Assembly: GCA_039636795.1 (NCBI GenBank)
Contig: CP143430.1
Span: 1,116,001 to 1,180,000, forward strand
Source: Micrococcaceae bacterium Sec5.1
Lineage (GTDB): Bacteria; Actinomycetota; Actinomycetes; Actinomycetales; Micrococcaceae
Direction: 5' to 3'
DNA length: 64,000 nt
Part shown: positions 36,952 through 46,965 of the stretch, in pieces
How the letters are laid out: each line of letters begins with the position of its first letter
Position numbering within the stretch: position 1 is the stretch's first letter
Notes under the pieces: generated by a model
The model's input: only the letters and a program-made list of their open reading frames with translations
The model's database searches: none
Told to the model about the DNA's origin: nothing
Translations under genes and position numbers: made by a program

Positions 36952-38137
36952 TTCCGCCGAGATCGAGGCTGTTACCGCATTCGAGCCCTCCGACCTGATC
37001 TCCTTCGATACGCTCCTCACGGAGGAGGAAATCGCCTTGCGCGACCGGGTCCGGAATTATGTTCGGGAGGAAATCAAACCGAACATCGCCACCTGGTATG
37101 AAGAAGCGCGATTCCCGCTGGAAATCGTCCCTGATCTCGCCAAACTCGGCCTGCTCGGAATGCATTTGAAAGGCTACGGCTGCGCCGGGGGAAGCGCAGT
37201 GGACTACGGGTTGGCCGCAGCCGAACTCGAGGCCGGCGATTCGGGCATCCGCACTTTCGTTTCCGTCCAGGGTTCTCTGGCCATGTCAGCAATCTCGAAG
37301 CACGGTTCTGAAGAACAGAAAGAGGAATGGCTTCCCCAAATGGCGGCTGGCACCGCCATCGGATGCTTTGGCCTTACGGAACCCACCGCCGGTTCAGACC
37401 CCTCTGCCATGGCCACTTTTGCCCGCCGCGACGGCGAGGATTGGATATTGACCGGCTCCAAGCGGTGGATCGGACTCGCCAACGTGGCCCAGGTGGCAGT
37501 CATATGGGCTCAGACAGACCATGGCATACGCGGATTCATGGTGCCAACCCAGACTCGTGGCTTTACCGCCACCCCAATTCAGCCGAAGCTGTCAATGCGC
37601 GCTTCTGTCCAATGTGAAATCACCCTGGATGACGTACGGCTGCCTGGCGACGCGGTCTTGCCGAATGTCACTGGCCTCCGCGGCCCATTTACCTGCCTCA
37701 ACGAGGCACGATACGGCATCGCCTGGGGCACCATGGGCGCCGCGCGCGACGCCTTCGAAATTGCCCTGGACTACTCCAAGAATCGGCTCCAGTTCGAACG
37801 GCCCTTGGCCGGTTACCAATTGACCCAGCAGAAACTCGTGAACATGGCGCTGGAGATCAACAAGGGCTTCCTTCTCGCTCTGCACCTCGGACGGCTAAAA
37901 GACGCAGGCAAACTGCAGAATCATCAGATCAGCGTGGGCAAGCTCAACAACTGCCGAGAAGCTATCGAAATTTGTCGTGAAGCACGCACAATCCTGGGCG
38001 GAAACGGTATAACCCTCGAACACTCGCCCCTTCGCCACGCGAACAACCTTGAATCCGTACGTACGTACGAAGGCACTGACGAGGTCCACACCCTCATCCT
38101 CGGCCAGAAGCTGACAGGCATTGGAGCGTTTCGGTAA
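36935..38137 (+). CDS. gcdH: Acyl-CoA dehydrogenase, glutaryl-CoA dehydrogenase-like
   Basis: The 400-residue flavoenzyme has catalytic E379 in TYEGTDEVH. R106 in GIRTFVSVQGSL matches the arginine that holds the free carboxylate in decarboxylating glutaryl-CoA dehydrogenases (GYRS in the human enzyme), while the following Ser is Thr here. FGLTEPTAGSDP and the C-terminal LGGNGI are also typical. It would turn glutaryl-CoA into crotonyl-CoA plus CO2. ATG at 36935 has AGGAGGG at good spacing. It is the last gene of the three-gene rightward operon. Confidence 0.85.
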   Translation: MTLAPSSAEIEAVTAFEPSDLISFDTLLTEEEIALRDRVRNYVREEIKPNIATWYEEARFPLEIVPDLAKLGLLGMHLKGYGCAGGSAVDYGLAAAELEAGDSGIRTFVSVQGSLAMSAISKHGSEEQKEEWLPQMAAGTAIGCFGLTEPTAGSDPSAMATFARRDGEDWILTGSKRWIGLANVAQVAVIWAQTDHGIRGFMVPTQTRGFTATPIQPKLSMRASVQCEITLDDVRLPGDAVLPNVTGLRGPFTCLNEARYGIAWGTMGAARDAFEIALDYSKNRLQFERPLAGYQLTQQKLVNMALEINKGFLLALHLGRLKDAGKLQNHQISVGKLNNCREAIEICREARTILGGNGITLEHSPLRHANNLESVRTYEGTDEVHTLILGQKLTGIGAFR

Positions 38138-38376
38138 CTGCCGGCGTTTCTACGGCGAACCCGGCAGCGCGGCCCGGGTGCAACGGGGACCATGCAGCTG
38201 GGGCTCCTCATCGATGCAGACTGTGTGCCAGGCAACGGCAACTACCCTTGTCACCCCGTTTAATTTGCCGATTGGCATGCTCGTCTTGCCACCACCGTGT
38301 GGTCCAGACACACAGTCAAGCTGTTTCACCGAGGTCTCAATCGTTCTTGTTTTTGACCACTCCGTTTTGAAAGTTG
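38138..38376. other. Intergenic region, no clear gene
   Basis: This region follows the glutaryl-CoA-dehydrogenase-like gene. An 84-residue minus-strand frame covers much of it, but I recognise no family and it may be the decayed downstream part of the remnant at 38377-38712. No strong hairpin was found. Confidence 0.4.
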
Positions 38377-38712
38377 TCACCCTCCAACGTAAACGCCGGG
38401 CCACCGCGCGTCCGAGACGGCACCAGAGGTCACGAAGCTGCTGGCGCCATCAGCGGACAAGTCCGCGACCCCGGTGATGCGGGACGTATAAAAAGGAGGA
38501 TCGGGCTCATAGTCAATCTTTCGGTGCGCTTCATCGAAAGAGACGCCGGCTTCCAGGTCGGCCCAGACATCTGAGACGTGCGTGCCGTTCCCAAGGACGA
38601 CCAGTCGAGGTATCCCCAGACATGGCTCAATAGTTGCACGGTCTAGCGTTGCGCCAGCCGCAGATGAACCTGGGCGACTATGTCTTTGGAACCACGGGTC
38701 GAACTCCACCAC
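38377..38712 (-). pseudogene. Possible IMP-cyclohydrolase-like remnant
   Basis: A 111-codon frame contains RLVVLGNGTHVSDVWADL, then EAHRKIDYEPDPPFYTSRITGV. This resembles the middle of PurO-like IMP cyclohydrolases (a pattern such as LVVGNGxxxD, EPDxPxxTPRI). The N-terminal part with the first catalytic segment and the C-terminal part are missing, and the only start codons lie inside a hairpin. It is most likely decayed. The similarity is from memory of the pattern and could be wrong. Confidence 0.35.
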
Positions 38713-38736
38713 GCCAGGTTGGCGCGGTGGAGTTCG
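38700..38736 (-). terminator. Long hairpin downstream of the hyuA-hyuB-permease operon
   Basis: CGAACTCCACC (38700-38710) pairs with GGTGGAGTTCG (38726-38736), and inside it CGCCA pairs with TGGCG around GGT, with one A/C mismatch between the two stems. This gives 16 base pairs. It lies 37 bases after the end of the permease gene on the minus strand and is the probable operon terminator. Confidence 0.75.
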
Positions 38737-38772
38737 GATGCCGTGGGAACAAGAGTGCCGCCAAAAGGTCTA

Positions 38773-40119
38773 CTACCTAATGGCCGGATCCAGATCTTCC
38801 TCGACTGGATCGATGGTCTCCCCTGAACTGGTCATTTGTGGCGGGGAGAGCCTGTACGCGCCGTAGTAGAAGCCTGCTGCCAACGCCATGGTAATTACGG
38901 GTGCGAGTTGGGCCGCGAGTGGCCATATCGTTTGCTCCGTAAGGGCAATTCCGGCTGCTGATGCAAGGACCCACGCGCCCGCTCCAGGGCTGACTGCCTT
39001 GAGGTTGGCCGGCCGGATGTCGGGGACGAGGGCCTGCTTTTTCCAGTTAAGGCCAATGAATACCAGTGCTATGGCAACCCAAGCTGTTACGAACACGCCT
39101 TGCCAGGCCAGTGCTTTGAGGAGGTAGCTCAGGACGTCGGTGAGCATCAGCAGGAAGGCCAGCGCCCCGCACACGATGACCCAGACAGAGCGTGGCAGGT
39201 TGAGCCTGAACACGCGGCTGGCGAAGGCTGACAGATTTTCTGAGGCCAGAAAGTAGTTTGCGGTGTTTATGCGGGTCTGTGAAATGAGGATAACGAGCAG
39301 CCCGGCAAACCCCAGTGAAGAAATGAACGCCTGGACCACTCCTGTTTCCGAGGCGTCCAGCTTCCAGGCGCTCATGATGTAAATTCCCACCAGCCCGTTG
39401 AGACCGAAGGTGAAGGCGTAGAAGACCCAGCCGAACGCCACTGTTCCTAGGAATTTCTCGTCGCGGTGACGTCCTAGTCTGGCGTAGTCGAAGGTGTACA
39501 TCATCATGATGTAAACGCCCATGTAGATAAGGTATGAGGTCAGCCAGCCGGGTAGTGCCGAGGAAGAAGCCGCAGCACCGATCCAATCGGTGGGGGCGCC
39601 CTGAATCATGGTGGAGGCCACGACGACGGCGATCAGGCCTGCGAGGTAGAGCGGCAGGAGCAAACCATTGAGCTTGTCGAGCCAGTTCTGCACACCCCCC
39701 AGCGCCAGAGGAACAGCGTAGATGACCACGACCGCATACCAGATGACCATGCTGCCGCCGAAGTACTGCTGGAACGCGACGGCGATAATGGAGCCTTCAA
39801 AGACGGCGTAGTAGATGGCCGTGGCCGCAAAGATCAGCGACGCCAGCGCAGAGCCCACCAGACCAAAGAGGCTCCGTGAGAAAAGACTGACGGTCAGTCC
39901 GGTGCGGGCTGCGAAGCGTGAGAGCACCAAATTGATGGCACCGTACGTGACGATGGTCAGCACCATGCCGATGATGGTGTCGACCACCCCCACTGCCCCG
40001 GCGGAGGCTACTGCGACGTAGATCCAGAACATGGCGGAGAACACTGCCCACCAGGCCATCGTCAACGACCATTTGCCGGCCCGTTCAGTGGCAGGTAGAA
40101 CGTAGTTTGAATAAGACAA
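38773..40119 (-). CDS. NCS1-family permease (cytosine/purine/hydantoin type)
   Basis: The 448-residue transporter has about 12 membrane helices. The N-terminal ~20 residues are hydrophilic, followed by WWAVFSAMFWIYVAVASAG, and a conserved GVQNWLDKLNG loop sits mid-protein. NCS1 carriers such as Mhp1 and CodB import cytosine, allantoin, hydantoins and similar cyclic amides with Na+ or H+. The start is TTG at 40119, supported by AAAGG seven bases upstream. It lies directly downstream of the hydantoinase/oxoprolinase pair and probably imports their ring substrate. Confidence 0.88.
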   Translation of the reverse strand: MSYSNYVLPATERAGKWSLTMAWWAVFSAMFWIYVAVASAGAVGVVDTIIGMVLTIVTYGAINLVLSRFAARTGLTVSLFSRSLFGLVGSALASLIFAATAIYYAVFEGSIIAVAFQQYFGGSMVIWYAVVVIYAVPLALGGVQNWLDKLNGLLLPLYLAGLIAVVVASTMIQGAPTDWIGAAASSSALPGWLTSYLIYMGVYIMMMYTFDYARLGRHRDEKFLGTVAFGWVFYAFTFGLNGLVGIYIMSAWKLDASETGVVQAFISSLGFAGLLVILISQTRINTANYFLASENLSAFASRVFRLNLPRSVWVIVCGALAFLLMLTDVLSYLLKALAWQGVFVTAWVAIALVFIGLNWKKQALVPDIRPANLKAVSPGAGAWVLASAAGIALTEQTIWPLAAQLAPVITMALAAGFYYGAYRLSPPQMTSSGETIDPVEEDLDPAIR

Positions 40120-40212
40120 TTTCGTGCCTTTCAGATCTGTTCATGGAATGTGGATACAGCCGGGCCCGCGGACGCGATCAGCGCCGCGGGCCCAGTGTTG
40201 GTTGGATGGCGC

Positions 40213-42219
40213 TTAGTGCCAGTGGGACGCGGAACGCTTTTCCATGCTCTTGCGGAACTCTGACGTGGTCTCGGGAAACAGCTCTCCGGTTCCCCAGTCC
40301 AGGATGACGCCGTGGCGGCGGATCACGTCGAGCATGTCCACCTCTCCCGCCCGGTACTTCTGTGCCACGACGTCCGGGTCCGCCATCAACCATCCCGTGC
40401 GGTCAGCGCGGATCAGCTGGCGCAGCTCGGTGCTGGCTGGTTGATCGATCTCGAACTGGTCCAGTTCGCGGTCAATTTCGCGGATGACAACGCCGTAGTC
40501 TTTCGCGGCCCGCTCGATGGAAACGTACTCATCAATGACGTCTTCGAGGACTTCGGAGTAGGGGCGTTCCAGTGGATCGCCAAAGCCGCCCCCACCAGCG
40601 GATGGGCGTGTGAATGAGTCCCCGGAGTGCAGCGGAACCGCGGAGAAGTTGGAACCGAGGAACTTTTCCTGATCGGTGCCCTTGTTCATCCAGACACCGT
40701 GGGGGATCGATGGCAAGCCGCCTTCGATGCCCCAAGTGATGGAGCGTGCGCGGTCACAGCAGTAGCTCACTACGGTCTGCGTCGCGTCGACGAGGGTCCC
40801 GCCCTTTTCAATTCCGAGCCCACCGCGGAACCTGCCCGGGCCACCGGAGTCGGTTCCGATCTGGTGCACAGTGGTCAGGACCGGCGACAACCGCTCCTGA
40901 CCTTCGATGGGTTGGACCGCCAAGCCGGGGCCGAAGACCGGGGCGGTGGCGCTGGCACCGTCCTTGGAGGCTCGGCCGCCCCAGCCGCCGGCCATCCAGT
41001 CGTACCACATGAAGTAGGGGCTATCGTCAGTGCGGCCGTCACGGCCGCCCACTAGGAGGTACTCGAGGTTGAACGCACATGCCATGGCCCGCTCGGGCAT
41101 GATCTGGGACCATAGCTCGAATATGCCGTTCATGAGTTTTTCGTAAGGGCCGGAGCAGAAACCGGTGACGGCGTACGGCCAACCGGCGTTGACCACGGTG
41201 CCTTCCGGCCCAATTTCTGCTTCGACAGCCGCGTAGAAGCCGGAGTTCAGCGGTACGTCTGGGAAGAACGTCTTGGTGCCGGCGTAGATTGCCGAGTGAG
41301 TGGTGCCGTAGCCGGAGTTGAGGAAGGTTTCGACGGCGGGCGCGGAACCGGTCAGGTCGTAGTGGATGCCCTTGCCGTCCAGCGTCAGCTTGATCTTGAT
41401 GGGCACCAGGCCTTCGCCCTTGCCAGGGTCGAAGTCGATGTAGTCTGTGGTCTCCCACACTCCCTGGGGCAGGGATTCCAGGCGGCGCAGGACGATCCGT
41501 TCAACGTAGTCCTGGGTTTCCTGCATTGCTGCCACAACTGTCGACTTCGAGTACTTGTCCACGAGCCGGAGGACTTCCCGTTCGCAAACGGCGGTGGCTT
41601 CTGACTGGGCGTGGAGGTCACCCATCGCCTGGCGGGGTGCACGGGTGTTGGAGACCAGGAGCTGGGCGACGTCGTGAAGGAAAACACCCTTGCTCCAGAT
41701 CCGGACCGGGGTGATGCGCAGGCCTTCGCCGAAGTGTTCTTTGGCATTGACGTCGAATGAACCGGGAACGTTGCCACCGATGTCGGCCCAGTGGCCCTTG
41801 TTCTGTGCGAAGGCGATTACCTCCCCCTCGGAGAAGATCGGCCGGATGAAGCTGACGTCGTTGAAGTGCGTGCCGCCGCGGTAGGGGTCGTTGATGGCGA
41901 AAACGTCGCCAGGATGGATATCGTCCGTGAATTCGTCGATGACGGCCTTGCACTGGAAGTGCAGGGTACCGACATGGACGGCGATGTCGCCGCTGCCCTG
42001 CATGACGGTGTTTCCGTTCGCGTCGCAGAGTGCCGAGGAGAAGTCACGGGAGTAAATAACGAAGGAGTAGCAAGTCCTCAAGATCTGCTCGCTCATCAGG
42101 TCCACGCTGGTGACGAAGGCGTTTTTCAGCACCTCGAACGTCACAGGGTCAAGGCCCGATGCGTGCCGTGCACCTGCGTGCGCGACATGGAGATCTGGCG
42201 TTGTGATCACGTCGGTCAT
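40213..42219 (-). CDS. hyuB: Hydantoinase/oxoprolinase B subunit (HyuB type)
   Basis: The 668-residue subunit has family marks DPVTFEVLKNAFVTSVDLM, SRDFSSALCDANGN, DIHPGDVFAINDPYRGGTH and the Gly-rich GGGGFGDPLERP near the C-terminus. It works with the A subunit to hydrolyse a cyclic amide with ATP: 5-oxoproline, N-methylhydantoin or a lactam such as caprolactam in characterised members. The ATG follows the HyuA stop by two bases with AGGAAG upstream. The specific ring cannot be assigned from sequence alone. Confidence 0.9.
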   Translation of the reverse strand: MTDVITTPDLHVAHAGARHASGLDPVTFEVLKNAFVTSVDLMSEQILRTCYSFVIYSRDFSSALCDANGNTVMQGSGDIAVHVGTLHFQCKAVIDEFTDDIHPGDVFAINDPYRGGTHFNDVSFIRPIFSEGEVIAFAQNKGHWADIGGNVPGSFDVNAKEHFGEGLRITPVRIWSKGVFLHDVAQLLVSNTRAPRQAMGDLHAQSEATAVCEREVLRLVDKYSKSTVVAAMQETQDYVERIVLRRLESLPQGVWETTDYIDFDPGKGEGLVPIKIKLTLDGKGIHYDLTGSAPAVETFLNSGYGTTHSAIYAGTKTFFPDVPLNSGFYAAVEAEIGPEGTVVNAGWPYAVTGFCSGPYEKLMNGIFELWSQIMPERAMACAFNLEYLLVGGRDGRTDDSPYFMWYDWMAGGWGGRASKDGASATAPVFGPGLAVQPIEGQERLSPVLTTVHQIGTDSGGPGRFRGGLGIEKGGTLVDATQTVVSYCCDRARSITWGIEGGLPSIPHGVWMNKGTDQEKFLGSNFSAVPLHSGDSFTRPSAGGGGFGDPLERPYSEVLEDVIDEYVSIERAAKDYGVVIREIDRELDQFEIDQPASTELRQLIRADRTGWLMADPDVVAQKYRAGEVDMLDVIRRHGVILDWGTGELFPETTSEFRKSMEKRSASHWH

Positions 42220-42221
42220 GA

Positions 42222-44276
42222 TTAGGCTTCCTGCTCGTCTTTGAACTCTGTGAGGTAGATCCGGATATTAAGCCATTCATCGATCTCCGCGGTGGTGCGC
42301 GGAGGCACGACCGTTGTGGAGTCAAGTTGGTCGATGATGGCGGGACCGTCGAATGTCGTCCCGGCGCCAAGCTTGGTGCGGTCATAGACTGGCGTGTTGA
42401 CCCATCCGTCCTCACCGAAGTACACCGGCCGGATTGAATCTGGCTTGCCCGGCCTGGCAACCCGCTTCGTCGCCGGAGCGAAGGAGGGCTTGGGCGTCTT
42501 GCCCACAGCGGAAAGCTGCAGCTGGTATATCTCCACGGGCTGGTCATCCTGTCGAAACGCAAATTCGCGCTCGTGCTGCTGGTGGAAGCTCTGGATCGCC
42601 TCTTCAAGGGCACCATCGCCAGTGCCCATGTTCACGGCCAAAGAACGCCACTGGCCCTGGTAGCGCATGGAGATGATCCGCTGCAAGATGGAATTCTCGG
42701 GGGCTACACCTTCATGGCGGAGCCGGGCCGTGGCCTCCGTCTCGAGCGTCCTGTACTGGCTCTCCAGATCCTCCGGATCAGCCTCAGCTGCGAGGGCCGT
42801 GTACATCGCGGACAAGTCGTGCCTGATGTCGACCAGGAGGCAGCCCAGCGCGGACGTGACGCCGGGGTTGGGCGGTACGACGACGGTAGGAATGTTCAGT
42901 TCCCTGGCCACCTCCACGCCGTGCAGGGCTCCGGCTCCGCCGAACGCGAGTAGCGCGAAGTCACGTGGATCGTAGCCGCGGCGGATGGAAATCAGCCGAA
43001 CGGCGTCGGCCATGTTGGCGTTCGCGACCTGGAGGATGGCATGGGCCGCCTCCGCCTCGCTCATGTCCAGGGGCTCTGCGATGGCGCGCTTGATCGCAGC
43101 CTGTGAGAGGCCCCTGTCCAATGTCTTCGCACCGCCGGCCAGGGTAGATCCGAGCCTGTTCAGGACCACGTTGGCGTCGCAGTTGGTCGGCTCTTCACCA
43201 CCCATGTTGTAGCAGGCCGGTCCGGGGTCAGCACCCGCGGACTGCGGGCCGTTGCGAAGCGAACCTGCAATGTCAATGTGCGCAATCGAGCCGCCGCCGG
43301 CGCCGATAGTGAGAACCTCGATGCTGGGGAAGACGATGGGGTGGCCATATTCGACCTGCCATTCCTTAGTGATGCGTAGCTCGCCGTCGGACACCAACGC
43401 GATATCGGTAGACGTGCCGCCCATATCCAGGCTCACCGCGTTTTCGAAACCGCATTGCTGGGCGATGTGTTTCGCCGCGATGGCACCGGCAGCGATTCCT
43501 GATGCTGCCAGGCGCACCGGATAGCGCTTGACCATGCGCGGGGTCATGGAACCGCCGCCGGAATGCAGGAGCAGCAGGTCACCCTCGTATCCGCCGGTTT
43601 TGAGCTCATCGGCCAGACGGCTGACATAGCCGGATACCAGGGGCCCGAGCACGGCATTGGAGACGGCTGTATTAAAGCGGTCGTGCTCGAATATTTCGGG
43701 GAGAATCTCGGCCGAAGTGGAGACAGTGGCGTCAGGAAGCTCCTCTTCCAGAATCTTCCGCATCCGAATTTCGTGCTCGGCATTCGCATAGGAGTTAATG
43801 AAACAGACTGCCACGGTCGTGACACCTCGCTTACGAAGCACCGAGGCCAGACGGCGGGCTTCTTCTTCGTCGAGGGGAGCGACTATGTTGCCAGCGTAGT
43901 CAATACGCTCGGTCACCTCGAACCTGTCGCGACGGCGGATGTAGGGTCCGGTTACGTCGTTGTACGCGTCCCAAAGGTCATCTTTCGTACCGTCCCGGAT
44001 CTCGATGACGTCCCTAAAGCCCTTCGTGGTTACCATGGCAGCTGGCGGAAAATTCCGGGTAATCAACGCGTTTGTTGCTACCGTGGTGCCGTGCGAGAAC
44101 AGCGACACGTCCGCCAGGTTGACCTCGGCACGTTCCACCCCGCTCAGAATGGCCAGCATGGGGTCCGCCGGTGTCGACGGAACTTTGGTGACACGCATGC
44201 GTTGTGTTTCTTCGTCGAAAATGCAGACGTCGGTAAATGTTCCCCCGACGTCAACGGCGACTCTGAGATTTGACAT
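42222..44276 (-). CDS. hyuA: Hydantoinase/oxoprolinase A subunit (HyuA type)
   Basis: The 684-residue subunit has an acetate-kinase-like ATPase fold starting with VAVDVGGTFTDVCIFDEET and including FSHGTTVATNALI, GGSMTPRMV and SLDMGGTSTDIALV. The C-terminal domain runs from ~520. It phosphorylates the amide ring substrate so that HyuB can open it. The ATG has GGAGG seven bases upstream. It is divergent from the second PucR gene, with 156 bases between starts, so PucR 2 is the probable regulator of hyuA-hyuB-permease. Confidence 0.92.
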   Translation of the reverse strand: MSNLRVAVDVGGTFTDVCIFDEETQRMRVTKVPSTPADPMLAILSGVERAEVNLADVSLFSHGTTVATNALITRNFPPAAMVTTKGFRDVIEIRDGTKDDLWDAYNDVTGPYIRRRDRFEVTERIDYAGNIVAPLDEEEARRLASVLRKRGVTTVAVCFINSYANAEHEIRMRKILEEELPDATVSTSAEILPEIFEHDRFNTAVSNAVLGPLVSGYVSRLADELKTGGYEGDLLLLHSGGGSMTPRMVKRYPVRLAASGIAAGAIAAKHIAQQCGFENAVSLDMGGTSTDIALVSDGELRITKEWQVEYGHPIVFPSIEVLTIGAGGGSIAHIDIAGSLRNGPQSAGADPGPACYNMGGEEPTNCDANVVLNRLGSTLAGGAKTLDRGLSQAAIKRAIAEPLDMSEAEAAHAILQVANANMADAVRLISIRRGYDPRDFALLAFGGAGALHGVEVARELNIPTVVVPPNPGVTSALGCLLVDIRHDLSAMYTALAAEADPEDLESQYRTLETEATARLRHEGVAPENSILQRIISMRYQGQWRSLAVNMGTGDGALEEAIQSFHQQHEREFAFRQDDQPVEIYQLQLSAVGKTPKPSFAPATKRVARPGKPDSIRPVYFGEDGWVNTPVYDRTKLGAGTTFDGPAIIDQLDSTTVVPPRTTAEIDEWLNIRIYLTEFKDEQEA

Positions 44277-44432
44277 CTATGTTCCTCCAGGGTGCTGATT
44301 GGGTACCAACAACCATCCGCTGCGACGTGACCCCTGTCACTGGCGAAACTAAAATTAAGGAGCAGACACCTTTGTCAGAATTACAATCAGTATTCAGCCC
44401 GGCGCTCCGTCACGTTGACGTTAGGAGTCAAG

Positions 44433-46031
44433 ATGCCCTCCGAGTCTCCCGTGACACTTTATGACGTGGTGTCAGAAGCTCCACTGGGCTTAACTCCTTT
44501 GATCCCGGGCAACCCGGTCGCTGTCATAACAGGAGCCCACACAAGCGACATCGAGGATCCGGCAGGCTGGCTGGAGCCGAACACGGTCCTGCTCACCACG
44601 GGATTGCCTTTCATAAACGCCGATAGGGACGGGCGGCTAGCCCTGAAACTTGTGGAAAATCTCGCGAAAGCCCGCGTAGCGGCCCTCTTTTTCGGCGTCG
44701 GGGTTTACTTTGATCAAGTGCCTGCCGTGCTGGTCACAGCATGCAAACAAGCCAATTTCCCCTTATACACGGTGGCGCTCGACGTTCCCTTCTACCGCAT
44801 CGAAAACTTCATCAACCAGTCCCAAGCGTCTCCTGACGCCTACCTCCAAAAGCGGGCACTGTGGCTAAGTAATGATCTGCTGCAAAGCATCTCTGCTGAG
44901 AACCCCGTTCACGCTCTCATCGTCAGACTGGCCATGGCATGCCGGGGCGCGGCGGTGCTTTACGAGGACTCCGGACGAATCGTCGAATCCTCCGGGGACG
45001 GGCCCACCCACTTGATCTGGAAAGAGCTGCGTAACGGCACTAATGCGTCTGAGGTCTTTGTTATAGGGCAATGGGGAGTGATGTCCCGGCCACTGGTGCT
45101 TCGAGGCGACGGCTTTGTTGTTGCTGTGGCCAGCAGGAATCACCGCGTACTGAAGGATCTCGGAGAGCTACTGCTGGAAACGACGCAGCGACTTCTTGCG
45201 GCAGTGAATGGAATCGCTCAGTTCTCAGATTCGAGACAACGGCACGAAAACACGCAATTGCTGACCATGCTGCAAGACGGCGTGCCAGTGGCCCGCGAGT
45301 TCAGGCACTGGGAGCGGATGCGGGCATTCAGATTCACACCCTATGAGCCGCTACGAGCGGTTGTTGCTGCAAATCTCGAACAGCAGCCCATTAGCCCTTC
45401 CTTTACGGCACAACTATTGCGGGGAGCCGAAGCCAGCGGGCTCGGGCTTCTGCTGGCTGAGAATGGCAGGACCCCCGAGAGCCCACCAGGCTTTCATGCG
45501 GTGGTCTCCAACTCATCAGCCCTGGACGCCTGGCTGGAGTTGACGGGCAGGTCTGTTTTCGTCGGCCTGTCTGAGCCATACTCCGATCTTGCCAGGACGC
45601 CCGAGTCTTTCCGGGAAGCAGAAGCAGCAGCTGGAATTGCCCGCCGGCAAATCCAGGCAGCAACGACCAGCGCCTCCGGTGCTAACCGAGGAATCGTCCG
45701 GCTGGATGAAGTGGACCCGGCCACGTGGCTCCTTGCACGTCGGCTGTCTCCACAGGATAAAGCCAAGCTGAACAGGTTTGTTGAAGCTCTCAATCTCGAC
45801 AGCGAACTGAAACAAACGGCCATCTGCTACCTGGTGAACGATCTGGACGTTGCCAAGGTGGCCGCCGTGCTGTTCGTCCACCCCAACACCGTTCGGTACC
45901 GATTGAAGAAGGTCGAAACTTTGGTGGGCGGGTCGCTCTCGAGTTCACGAACGATTGCAAACCTATACCTCGCCTTTCACGACGACATAGATGCCTGGAG
46001 CCACGCCAGTCATGAATTGCGCGATAGGTAG
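44433..46031 (+). CDS. PucR-family transcriptional regulator 2
   Basis: The 532-residue protein has an N-terminal PucR domain (DIEDPAGWLEPNTVLLTTG), a long middle region, and the C-terminal helix-turn-helix LDVAKVAAVLFVHPNTVRYRL. ATG at 44433 has AGGAG five bases upstream; a TTG 18 bases earlier is rejected. It is divergent from hyuA. It resembles PucR 1 only in family architecture. Confidence 0.9.
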   Translation: MPSESPVTLYDVVSEAPLGLTPLIPGNPVAVITGAHTSDIEDPAGWLEPNTVLLTTGLPFINADRDGRLALKLVENLAKARVAALFFGVGVYFDQVPAVLVTACKQANFPLYTVALDVPFYRIENFINQSQASPDAYLQKRALWLSNDLLQSISAENPVHALIVRLAMACRGAAVLYEDSGRIVESSGDGPTHLIWKELRNGTNASEVFVIGQWGVMSRPLVLRGDGFVVAVASRNHRVLKDLGELLLETTQRLLAAVNGIAQFSDSRQRHENTQLLTMLQDGVPVAREFRHWERMRAFRFTPYEPLRAVVAANLEQQPISPSFTAQLLRGAEASGLGLLLAENGRTPESPPGFHAVVSNSSALDAWLELTGRSVFVGLSEPYSDLARTPESFREAEAAAGIARRQIQAATTSASGANRGIVRLDEVDPATWLLARRLSPQDKAKLNRFVEALNLDSELKQTAICYLVNDLDVAKVAAVLFVHPNTVRYRLKKVETLVGGSLSSSRTIANLYLAFHDDIDAWSHASHELRDR

Positions 46032-46128
46032 ATGGACGGCCTCACGGAGCATCCGCATCCCAAGCTCACATCAGGTGTTACACAAAGCCCCGTCGTGGCG
46101 GATACAGTGACGGTATGGATGATAGTTC

Positions 46129-46965
46129 ATGTTCCTCTGCGAAAACGCCGGCAAGTCGGGCCATCAGGTTGTGACTTCAGGGATGGACTCGTCCCCCTCC
46201 AGAGGAGCCAGGACGGCGATTTTTGCACAATTGTCCGGCGTCGGGCGTTCAGAGCAGGTTGCCCAACGGCTCACTGATGCGATCCTGCTGGGTGTTCTCG
46301 CTCCCGGGGACCGGCTGCCCAGTGAAGCCGAACTAGCACAACGATTCGGAGTGGCCCTGGTAACGGCGCGCGAGGCATTAAGCGCTATGCGCAATGCCGG
46401 CGTCGTGGAGACCCGACGCGGACGCGAAGGTGGAAGTTTCGTTCTGCCTGCGTTGCAGGCCCCGGAGGCATTGCGTTGGGCACGCCTGCGCAATCTGGCT
46501 CGTATTGACATCCAGGACAGTGCCACTTACTTCGCAGTTCTCAGCGCAGGCTGTTCCGAACGTGCCGCCGAGTTAGCATCGGACGAGGAATCCGAGCGCC
46601 TTAGGCTCTGGGTTGAAAATGCAGACTTCACTGCCAAGACCAGCGCTGCTCTTAATGCCGGCGGTTTCTACCTTGAAATCGCCGTAATGAGCCAGTCTCC
46701 GCGCCTTGTGCGGGAACAGATTCGCATGCAGTCCGAATTCGGTTCCCTTCTTTGGCTCGGCCTTGCCGACGAGGACCTGCGCCGGAACCTCGTCCACCAG
46801 AACGTACAGATTGCCGAAGCCATTTCGGCTCACGATCCTGAGCAGTCCCGTGCCCTGGTGCGCCGCCAACTGGGGGAACTGTCCGGTTGGTTGTTGGCCG
46901 CAAAAGAGAAAATTGAGCAACAGGAGGAGAGCGATGGCCATGAGGAACAACAGGCCACCGGCTGA
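46129..46965 (+). CDS. GntR-family (FadR subgroup) transcriptional regulator
   Basis: The protein has up to 278 residues. The winged helix includes LGVLAPGDRLPSEAELAQRFGV and VTAREALSAMRNAGVVETRRGREGGSFV, each a hallmark of GntR proteins; a C-terminal helical FCD domain follows from about residue 125. FadR-type proteins respond to carboxylic acids or amines. The start is uncertain: ATG at 46129, GTG at 46171 and ATG at 46183 all lack a clear ribosome-binding site. Its end overlaps the Cache protein gene by 32 bases, so it is co-transcribed with the aldehyde dehydrogenase and APC permease genes. Confidence 0.85.
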   Translation: MFLCENAGKSGHQVVTSGMDSSPSRGARTAIFAQLSGVGRSEQVAQRLTDAILLGVLAPGDRLPSEAELAQRFGVALVTAREALSAMRNAGVVETRRGREGGSFVLPALQAPEALRWARLRNLARIDIQDSATYFAVLSAGCSERAAELASDEESERLRLWVENADFTAKTSAALNAGGFYLEIAVMSQSPRLVREQIRMQSEFGSLLWLGLADEDLRRNLVHQNVQIAEAISAHDPEQSRALVRRQLGELSGWLLAAKEKIEQQEESDGHEEQQATG

